Source: a virus. From it: a stretch of DNA of 43,728 bases. The notes under the pieces were generated by a model that was given only the letters and a program-made list of their open reading frames with translations, was not told the DNA's origin and ran no database searches. A program made the position numbers and the translations under genes. How positions within the stretch are numbered: the stretch's first letter is position 1; the number at the start of each line of letters is the position of its first letter. Positions 37,878-43,728 of the stretch are shown piece after piece. The stretch is taken from IMG/VR virus record IMGVR_UViG_3300031565_000093, positions 1-43,728 of that record; one strand, 5' to 3'.

Positions 37878-38087
37878 GTGAAGACGTTGCACATGGAGTG
37901 CGAGGCGGCAGATATAGCGGGTCTCATCAAGCAGTTGGCGATGGTAGTGAACAGAAAAGGAGGAGTCGAGAGATGGGAACAGGAAGGACGTTGGAAATCA
38001 GCTGCAAGAACGCGGCGGATGCGAAGCGGTTCGCAGAGCAGCTGCGGGCGTGTGGCGGTGGCGGTGTGGCCGAGGGCGTCAAGGTGA
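37878..38087 (+). CDS. Small protein, possible paralogue 1
   Basis: GTG 37878 after GGAGGAAGG opens a 69-residue frame. The first 35 residues (MKTLHMECEAADIAGLIKQL) resemble the start of the following gene product (RTLEISCKNAADAKRFAEQL), which suggests a tandem duplication. The second half overlaps that gene in another frame and looks unnatural, so the true gene may be shortened by an indel. Confidence 0.4.
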   Translation: MKTLHMECEAADIAGLIKQLAMVVNRKGGVERWEQEGRWKSAARTRRMRSGSQSSCGRVAVAVWPRASR

Positions 38088-38212
38088 CGGTGGACCCTAA
38101 GACTACGGTGGATGCCCTTTCAAATGCGGTATTCGAAATCGGCCTGAAGTTGAGCGAGAAGGCCGTGCGGTTCGGCGCAATGTGGGCTGGCGACTCAGGC
38201 CCCGAGGTATAA
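37973..38212 (+). CDS. Small protein before terminase, paralogue 2
   Basis: ATG 37973 after AAAAGGAGGAG gives 79 residues: a short strand, helix (AADAKRFAEQLRAC), Gly-rich loop and a second helix (SNAVFEIGLKLSEKAVRFGA). It lies directly upstream of the packaging genes. Function unknown. Confidence 0.55.
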   Translation: MGTGRTLEISCKNAADAKRFAEQLRACGGGGVAEGVKVTVDPKTTVDALSNAVFEIGLKLSEKAVRFGAMWAGDSGPEV

Positions 38213-38236
38213 CCAACTGCCACACCGTCTCCGAAT

Positions 38237-38286
38237 GGGCTGGGCGTATGGAGATTCGCCACCTCCGGACAGAATGCGCCCAGCCC
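38237..38286 (+). other. Hairpin in the gap before terminase genes (possible pac region)
   Basis: GGGCTGGGCG (38237-38246) pairs with CGCCCAGCCC (38277-38286), with a smaller GGAG/CTCC pairing inside. Further short inverted repeats (GGCCAGGTTGGCC, GCAGAGTTCTGC) lie between 38326 and 38360. The 186-base gap 38213-38398 adjoins TerS, where phage packaging sites often occur. No T run, so a simple terminator is less likely. Confidence 0.4.
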
Positions 38287-38398
38287 GTGGCAGCCTAATA
38301 TACCCATCGAGAGGAACGGGCGGAGGGCCAGGTTGGCCGAAAGCAGAGTTCTGCGGCCCGGTCTCGCGTGGTGATGGGTAAAAGAACAGAGGTGGGAA

Positions 38399-39043
38399 GT
38401 GGCGAAGAAGAAGAAAGCAGAACGGTTGACACACTTGACGCCCAACGCGCGCGCGAAGGCCGCGAAAAGTCGCGCGAAGCGAAAGGCCAACGCGAAGGCT
38501 CGGAAGCAACGGCAGGAGGCGAAGGTGCGGGAGCACATATCGCTGGCCGTGGAGATGCGCATCCAGGGGAAGGGCTGGGATGATATCGCGCCCGTTCTTG
38601 GCAGGAAGGATGCGGCGAGCGCGCGGCAGATCGTGGTTGAGCACCCAAAGCTATGGCATGCCGAGGAACGGAGGCAAGTGGCTGAATATACAGGCCAGCT
38701 GCAACAGGAGTCCTTGTTCGTTTTGCGTGCGGGGCTTCGGGGCGAGGCCTCCGGAGAGAAGAGAAAGTCGGCCGAGGCGCTGCTGAAGAACGCGCGCGAA
38801 TGCGACCGGATACAGCTGGCGGCGCAAGCCAAGAAGCTGGACGTGAAGCTGCGCTTAGAGAAGGGCATGGTAGGGCAGTTGGCGGACCGCGCCGTCCAGC
38901 GGCTCGTCGCGATACTGCGCGAGGAGATTCGGGATGAGCGGACAATTGATCGCATTGCCGCCAGGCTCGGAGACGTCGTTTCTGATCTCAATGAAAAACA
39001 GCCTGGCCCAGACTTCGCGCCTCCGCTGTTCCGCCTGGGCTGA
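38399..39043 (+). CDS. Terminase small subunit
   Basis: The 214-residue protein starts at GTG 38399. A very basic front (KAAKSRAKRKANAKARKQRQ) and a helix-turn-helix (EMRIQGKGWDDIAPVLGRKD, then ASARQIVVEHPKLW) suit binding of the packaging site. A long helical central region (residues 90-190) would form the oligomer ring. It overlaps the large terminase gene by 110 bases, an unusually long overlap, with the TerL ribosome site inside this gene. Assigned from motif plus position before TerL. Confidence 0.82.
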   Translation: MAKKKKAERLTHLTPNARAKAAKSRAKRKANAKARKQRQEAKVREHISLAVEMRIQGKGWDDIAPVLGRKDAASARQIVVEHPKLWHAEERRQVAEYTGQLQQESLFVLRAGLRGEASGEKRKSAEALLKNARECDRIQLAAQAKKLDVKLRLEKGMVGQLADRAVQRLVAILREEIRDERTIDRIAARLGDVVSDLNEKQPGPDFAPPLFRLG

Positions 39044-40589
39044 GAAGTACCGAGTCATGGGGCGACCTTTCCCCGGGCCCTGGACCCTCGAGCACCATCC
39101 GTGGCTGCGGCAGCTGCTCGACGACGACTCCCCAAGCATCGTCGTGCGGAAGGGCAGCCAGCTTGGTCTTACCGAGTACGCCTTGAATCGCTGCCTGTGG
39201 GGTATCGACGTGCAGAAGTGGGACGCGCTATACGTCCTGCCTACCGCAAATCCCGACGCCGGCGACTTCACCGCTGCCCGCTTTGATCCCGCCATTGAGC
39301 TCTCCGACCACATCGAGAAGCTGTTCACGGACGTATCGAATGTCGGCCATAAACGCGCGGGCGCTTCCAACTTGTACGTGCGGGGCAGCAATAGCCGGAG
39401 CGGCCTCAAATCCGTGCCGGTCGCGCGCCTGGTGCTGGATGAGCTCGACGAAATGGTACAGGCGAACGTGGAGCTGGCGGTCGAGCGCCTCAGCGGCCAG
39501 CCGCAAAAGCAGCTGATCCGGCTGAGCACTCCCATAGTGGAAGGCTACGGGGTCGCGGTGGCTTACGAAGAGAGCACGCAGCAGGTGTGGGTATTCAAGT
39601 GCCCGCACTGCGGCAAGCGCATCGAGCTTACGTGGCCGGAGGCGTTTCGATACGAGGAGTCAGAGGCCGACGACTTCAGCGGGAACGCGGTGATATGCCC
39701 GGAGTGCAAGGGGGACCTCCCCACCGAAACGAAAATGCAGGCACAGCGGGAAACGGGGGAGTGGATCGCACAACGGCCGCAGGCGAGTGTGGCTGGGTAT
39801 TGGATCAACCAGCTCTACTCGAGCACCGTCTCGGCGGCTGAAATCGCTGCGGCGTGGAAGGCCGCGCAGACGCGTGCAACGGCAGAGCAAGAGTTTTTCA
39901 ATCACAAGCTAGGCGTAGCCCACTCCCCCAAAGGCGCGCGGATAGACGACGCGATGATCAGCAGTTGCATCCAGCCCGGCCGAAGGATGCTGACCACGAG
40001 CGAGGGCACGACCATGGGCGTGGACGTCGGCAAGCTGCTGCACTACGAGATAGACGAATGGCGGGAAGGGCGGAAGTGGCTTGTGGCTGCGGGGACATGC
40101 GCGGAGTTCAAGGAGATCGCGCGGCTCATCGGGCAATATCGGGTGTGGTGCTGCGTGGTGGATGCCTTGCCGGAGGAAAGGAGCGCCCGGAAACTGCAGC
40201 AGCAGCTCCCCGGGCTAGTTTACCTGGCCTACTACCGGGACCTTAAAGTGCCGCTTCGATTCAATGAGCCGCAGCAGACGGTGGACGTGAACCGCACCGA
40301 GGCAATGGACGCGGCCCTGGGGCGAATACGGACGAGCACGCACGTGCTGCCGTTGGACTTGCCCGAGGAATGGCGAGCGCAGGTTAAGGCGCCAGTGCGG
40401 GTGCTGAAGGAAGACCCGAGGACGGGCAACCCGAAGGCGCGATACATGGAGGGCAGCCTGGCCGACCACTACGCGCATGCGGCGGTCTACAGCGAGGTAG
40501 CCTATGCGCTTCGCCCGAATCCGCCTATGTGGCAGACAGGCGAGAGCATGCCGTTTGGCGACAATTTCCTTGAGGCGTTTGGAGAATAG
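38934..40589 (+). CDS. Terminase large subunit (GpA-like)
   Basis: The 551-residue packaging motor. ATPase: substrate entry PGPWTLEHHPWLRQLL, Walker A variant KGSQLGLT (73-80), Walker B LVLDELDE (166-173). A zinc insert with CPHCGK (223-226) and CPEC (255-258) is typical of lambda GpA-type enzymes. Nuclease: D364 in MGVDVGK and D410 in CVVDALPEE, with an Asp/His pair near the end (LADHYAHAAVY). It cuts concatemers and pumps DNA into proheads. ATG 38934 has GAGGAGATT in front. Confidence 0.93.
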   Translation: MSGQLIALPPGSETSFLISMKNSLAQTSRLRCSAWAEKYRVMGRPFPGPWTLEHHPWLRQLLDDDSPSIVVRKGSQLGLTEYALNRCLWGIDVQKWDALYVLPTANPDAGDFTAARFDPAIELSDHIEKLFTDVSNVGHKRAGASNLYVRGSNSRSGLKSVPVARLVLDELDEMVQANVELAVERLSGQPQKQLIRLSTPIVEGYGVAVAYEESTQQVWVFKCPHCGKRIELTWPEAFRYEESEADDFSGNAVICPECKGDLPTETKMQAQRETGEWIAQRPQASVAGYWINQLYSSTVSAAEIAAAWKAAQTRATAEQEFFNHKLGVAHSPKGARIDDAMISSCIQPGRRMLTTSEGTTMGVDVGKLLHYEIDEWREGRKWLVAAGTCAEFKEIARLIGQYRVWCCVVDALPEERSARKLQQQLPGLVYLAYYRDLKVPLRFNEPQQTVDVNRTEAMDAALGRIRTSTHVLPLDLPEEWRAQVKAPVRVLKEDPRTGNPKARYMEGSLADHYAHAAVYSEVAYALRPNPPMWQTGESMPFGDNFLEAFGE

Positions 40590-40591
40590 CG

Positions 40592-41506
40592 ATGCAAGCA
40601 GACACGTACAAGTGGGGCATGCAGGCTAGGCCGCATGCGGAGCTGCGTTTCAAGGTGCGGGCGCAAATGCCTGCCGCTAGGTTGATGCACGGCGGCAGCG
40701 AAGAGGATCGCAAGGCGGTGGAGGACGTTGCGAACGCCCTGCTGCACGCTATGGAGCATCGTCGGGCAAGGGTGCTGGCCATGGGCGCGCACGCTATCAA
40801 GCTGGGCCTGGTGCCGAAGATCGTGCAGCTGCTGGATGCGGGCGTGTTCACGGGGCTCCTCATCACCGGCTCGGTGCTCATACACGATTACGAGCTGCAC
40901 GTGTATGGGGCAACAAGCCAAGATGTCGGCGCGGGCTTGGAAGACGGCAACTATGGGGCCTGTAAGGAAACGGTGGACTTCATGGAGCACGTGGCATATC
41001 AGGGGCGCGGGCGCGGGTTAGGCTACGCGGCGGCAGAGCACATGGCGGCAATGCCGGAACATTCCTACGGGCGCAGCCTGCTGGCGGCGTGCCACCACAA
41101 CGAGGTCCCGGTGGCGGTCGCCGTTGCCCTGGGCACTGACACGTGCCATTGGCACGATGGGTTTGACGGCGCCGCGGTGGGGCAGGCGTCCGCAATCAGC
41201 CTGCGCAACGTGCCAGCCTGGGTAAAGCATCTGCACGACGGCGGCGTATGGATCAACGCGGGCAGCGCGGTGGTGCTGCCCGAGGTATTCTTGAAGGCGG
41301 TCATGGTAGTGCGGAACCGCACCAAAGGCGAGGAGCCGCGGCGCTTCACTGCCGTGGTAGTTGATCGGCAGGAGCTATATAGGCCAATATGCAACGTGCT
41401 TGAGCGCCCAGGGGGCAGGCCCTATTTCCTGAAGATGCCGCTGGAGGTGTTCTGGCCCGCATTGGCGGCAAACATGTGCAGCAACGAAGGAGGTGGACGG
41501 TGTTGA
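40592..41506 (+). CDS. Deoxyhypusine-synthase-family protein in packaging operon
   Basis: The 304-residue protein follows the terminase by two bases and overlaps the portal start. It carries the marks of the deoxyhypusine synthase (DHS) fold: GAHAIKLGLVPKIVQLL (65-81), ITGSVLIHDYELHVYGATSQ (91-110), DGNYG (118-122), VALGTDTCHWH (178-188), DGAAVGQAS (192-200) and GSAVVLPEVFLKA (224-236). DHS uses NAD and spermidine to modify a lysine; bacterial relatives act on polyamines or have no known role. The catalytic lysine region of eukaryotic DHS is not evident. The position between TerL and portal suggests a virion or DNA-packaging link, perhaps through polyamines. Family is firm; activity is open. 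Confidence 0.87.
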   Translation: MQADTYKWGMQARPHAELRFKVRAQMPAARLMHGGSEEDRKAVEDVANALLHAMEHRRARVLAMGAHAIKLGLVPKIVQLLDAGVFTGLLITGSVLIHDYELHVYGATSQDVGAGLEDGNYGACKETVDFMEHVAYQGRGRGLGYAAAEHMAAMPEHSYGRSLLAACHHNEVPVAVAVALGTDTCHWHDGFDGAAVGQASAISLRNVPAWVKHLHDGGVWINAGSAVVLPEVFLKAVMVVRNRTKGEEPRRFTAVVVDRQELYRPICNVLERPGGRPYFLKMPLEVFWPALAANMCSNEGGGRC

Positions 41507-42987
41507 ATGGATGGCGGCTGAGACGCCGCATAGAAACGAAGCGCCTCGAGTTGGAGATGCAGCAGCTCGAAGGCGCGGAAGCCCTTATGGCCAGCGCGAT
41601 CCAGGAGACGCGGGCGAACAACTGGGCGGACGAGGACAAGGACTGGCGGGAGTGGGAGCCGATTGACCAGGAGGGGGTGTCGGCCTATCGTGGGCTGACG
41701 CTCGAGCGGCTCACGGTCATGCGGAACAAGGCGCGCACGCTGGCACGGGATAACCCGCACGCGAAGGGCATCTTGCGGAACTTCGTGAAGTACGTGGTCG
41801 GCAAGGGGTTCTCCTACTCGGCCGAAACGGACGACCCGCAGGTGGCTGAGAAAGCTGCAGAGGAGTGGGAGAGATTCTGCAACGCAAACAACTGGGCGAG
41901 CATGGAGCGGGAGATCGTCAAGCGGAGCCTGCGGGACGGCGAAGTGTTTCTGCGTTTCTTCAGGCAGCCCGAGACGCTCCTTGTGCGCTTCGTCGATCCG
42001 GTCTTGGTAACGCCCAAGAGCGCGGATATGAAGCATCCGTTCGGCATCGAATACAAGCCCGACGACCTCGGCGGGCCGCCCATAGCGTATTACATCCGGC
42101 CGAACTACGAGACCATCACATCGGATCGGATAGACGCCAAAGAGATCGACCATATTAAAGTCGAGGTGGACAGCGACATTCCTCGAGGTATCAGCGTGCT
42201 CTGGAGCGTGCGGAGGCGGCTGCGGCAGTACGACACGTGGTTGGGGGATCGCCTGATACTGAATAAGCTTCGCACGGCCATCGTGCTGGTGCGCAAGCAC
42301 AAGGGCGCGAGCCCATCGCAAATCGCGGCCTTTGCCACCGCCCAGCAGACGGAGAGCAAGACGGACGATCTGACGGGCGACAGCTACCGAAGCAAGACGA
42401 TTCACCCCGGTAGTGTCGTGGACATCCCGGACACTATTGATCTCGAGTACATGGCTGCGAACATCAACGCGCGCGACGTCGCCGCTGACGGCAGGGCGGT
42501 TCTGCTTTCGGTTGCCGCTGGCATAGGGCAGCCGGAATACATGGTCACGGGTGATGCCAGCAATGCGAACTATGCAAGCACGATGGTGGCCGAAGGGCCT
42601 GGAGTGAAAGAGTTCGAATATTGGCAGGGCGTGTTCGGCGGGGAGTTCGCTGCCATCTGGCGACGGGTCATGGCGTGGGCAGGCCAGGCACACGCGGGGG
42701 CGGCCGCCGTTGCCGCCTGTGGCGTACAAGTCGTAGGTGCACGGGTGATTACGCGCAAACCGAAGGAAGAGGCCGAGACGGGCCAGATTCTGGCGGACAA
42801 CGGCGTGATCAGCAAGCGCACGTGGGCGGCGCGGGAAGGGCTCGACTACGAGGAAGAGCAGCGCTACATCGAGGCGGAAGAGGGCACGGGCGCCGGGGGC
42901 CCTGTAAGTCGCGACGAAGGCGAGGCAGAGGATGAGGGCGCGAGCCTCGAGGGTGCCCGGCAACCCCAGGAGCTACCGGCGGCATGA
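41503..42987 (+). CDS. Portal protein (lambda gpB-like)
   Basis: The best start is TTG 41503, after AAGGAGGTGG and overlapping the previous stop (TTGA), giving 494 residues; an upstream ATG at 41476 lacks a ribosome site. The protein has the layout of Phage_portal_2 members: LTVMRNKARTLARDNPHAKG, then FVKYVVGKGF, RDGEVFLRF, LLVRFVDPVLVTP, GIEYKPDD, IPRGISVLWSV, and TGDASNANYAST near residue 345. It forms the dodecameric ring through which DNA enters. It couples by ATGATGA to the MuF gene. Confidence 0.93.
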   Translation: MNGWRLRRRIETKRLELEMQQLEGAEALMASAIQETRANNWADEDKDWREWEPIDQEGVSAYRGLTLERLTVMRNKARTLARDNPHAKGILRNFVKYVVGKGFSYSAETDDPQVAEKAAEEWERFCNANNWASMEREIVKRSLRDGEVFLRFFRQPETLLVRFVDPVLVTPKSADMKHPFGIEYKPDDLGGPPIAYYIRPNYETITSDRIDAKEIDHIKVEVDSDIPRGISVLWSVRRRLRQYDTWLGDRLILNKLRTAIVLVRKHKGASPSQIAAFATAQQTESKTDDLTGDSYRSKTIHPGSVVDIPDTIDLEYMAANINARDVAADGRAVLLSVAAGIGQPEYMVTGDASNANYASTMVAEGPGVKEFEYWQGVFGGEFAAIWRRVMAWAGQAHAGAAAVAACGVQVVGARVITRKPKEEAETGQILADNGVISKRTWAAREGLDYEEEQRYIEAEEGTGAGGPVSRDEGEAEDEGASLEGARQPQELPAA

Positions 42988-43728
42988 TGATCGTTGCCGA
43001 AAGGACTAACCTGCCCCGCGTGGTGCTGCGGAAGATGCAGAAGGCGCAGCTGCGCGCCGCCGATCTCTCGGTCGCCCAGGTCCTCCGCGATCTCAAGGCA
43101 ACTCTGAATGCGGAGAGCCGCGTCGAGCGGCTGCTGGCATTGAGTCGGGAGCAGCGGGATATCCTATCCTGGACCTGGCCATACGCGGAGGATACCGAGC
43201 TTCCGCTGGCGCCGCCTGCCGCACGCGCTCTCGGCAACGATATCGCCGACGAAATCCAGAGACGCCGTGCGCCAATGATACGCGAGGCGCATGCGGTGGT
43301 GGGGCGCACCTTCATTGCCATCGCCGAGCGGGCTTACGTGGCCTACCAGTGGATCGTAGATTCGATGGATCAGGCCATGGTGGATGCTTTGGGTCGCGTG
43401 CGGGAACACCGTACCTTGGTGGAGCAGGAAGGCGAGGCTCTTCCCTTTCCCGACCACGCGAGGCTTACGGGGCTGTACGTGCCCGCGACGAACGAGCAGA
43501 CCATGCGTTGGGTAAACGCGCGGGCCCCCTGGGACGGTAAGGCCTTATTGAATCGATTTGAGGACCTCGAGGGCGTCGACCGAGCGATGCTGCGCAGGCA
43601 GCTCGTGCAAGGGCTCCGCGAAGGCCAGGGCATGGCCAAGATAGCGAGGAACGTCCGCAAGGGCGTGGGCATGGTTCAGCATCGGGCAACGACCATCGCG
43701 CGCACCGAGATCATGCGAGCGAGCCACG
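42984..43728 (+). CDS. MuF-family head morphogenesis protein, N-terminal part
   Basis: The gene starts at ATG 42984 (or 42987) overlapping the portal stop and runs off the window end. The frame continues into base 1, so this is the front of the protein whose end is at 1-854. The N-terminal 139 residues are helical (LPRVVLRKMQKAQLRAADLS), then VDRAMLRRQL stands where the other copy has FDRGVLRAQL. The last 327 bases overlap the window start. Confidence 0.88.
   Translation, partial: MMIVAERTNLPRVVLRKMQKAQLRAADLSVAQVLRDLKATLNAESRVERLLALSREQRDILSWTWPYAEDTELPLAPPAARALGNDIADEIQRRRAPMIREAHAVVGRTFIAIAERAYVAYQWIVDSMDQAMVDALGRVREHRTLVEQEGEALPFPDHARLTGLYVPATNEQTMRWVNARAPWDGKALLNRFEDLEGVDRAMLRRQLVQGLREGQGMAKIARNVRKGVGMVQHRATTIARTEIMRASH
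43402..43728 (+). repeat. Window-end overlap with bases 1-327 (circular or redundant genome)
   Basis: The last 327 bases match the first 327 with no gaps. Sixteen substitutions are confined to 43529-43597 (equal to 128-196); both flanks are identical. Five amino acids differ. This closes the molecule at 43401 bp. Confidence 0.95.

Noticed and set aside
41422-42963. A 513-codon open frame on the minus strand opposite the portal gene
   Set aside because: It mirrors the codon bias of the portal gene in GC-rich DNA, has no ribosome site and no recognisable protein pattern.
1-43728. tRNA genes
   Set aside because: I looked for the GGTTCGA T-loop and acceptor pairing and saw no convincing cloverleaf; a tRNAscan run would be decisive.

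Overview
The window is an essentially complete genome of a tailed double-stranded DNA bacteriophage, linearised at an arbitrary point. Bases 43402-43728 repeat bases 1-327 (same length, no gaps), so the molecule closes into a circle of about 43.4 kb, and one head gene (MuF family) is cut by the window ends. The two copies of this overlap are not identical: 16 substitutions lie in one short block, which suggests mixed strains in a metagenomic assembly. The tail genes (tube, frameshifting chaperone, tape measure, no sheath) indicate a siphovirus with a long flexible tail. The DNA is GC-rich, genes are tightly packed with ATGA/TGATG overlaps, and ribosome sites are strong (AGGAGG type), so the host is a bacterium. 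I cannot name it. The iron-sulfur and radical-SAM proteins fit a low-oxygen setting, but that is only a hint.

Layout. 1-6392: head assembly (MuF, protease fused to a coiled-coil scaffold, probable decoration protein, major capsid, head-tail connectors, tail completion). 6404-14279: tail (tube protein, G/GT chaperone with a -1 frameshift signal, tape measure, small distal tail protein and a 1037-residue tip protein ending in 50 consecutive Cys-x-x-x units). 14291-19695: an unusual cassette of two small Cys proteins, a radical SAM/SPASM peptide maturase, two membrane proteins, a GT9 glycosyltransferase, a methyltransferase and an exported protein. 19802-20968: a divergent switch, with a leftward zinc-ribbon membrane gene pair facing a rightward XRE-type repressor. 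21147-36331: early genes, many of them small zinc ribbons, plus a Cas4/RecB-like nuclease, a putative annealing-protein family, replication initiators with iterons, a RuvC-like resolvase, an SbcC-like ATPase, a Gp37/Gp68 protein and another nuclease. 36315-37748: a ParB-methyltransferase broken by two frameshifts. 38399-43728: packaging (TerS, TerL, portal, MuF), with a deoxyhypusine-synthase-like enzyme between TerL and portal.

Most notable points. (1) The Cys-tetrad tail tip lies directly upstream of a SPASM radical SAM enzyme with tailoring genes, which looks like a RiPP-style modification system acting on a virion protein. This is a hypothesis, not shown. (2) A roughly 130-nt structured RNA element with a built-in terminator occurs twice, once before the tail tube gene and once before the radical SAM gene. 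(3) A deoxyhypusine-synthase family enzyme is embedded in the packaging operon. (4) A textbook-spaced -1 frameshift signal adds a T domain to the tail chaperone. (5) Six perfectly phased 11-bp iterons inside the second replication gene mark a likely origin. No integrase, DNA polymerase, helicase or recognisable endolysin was found.
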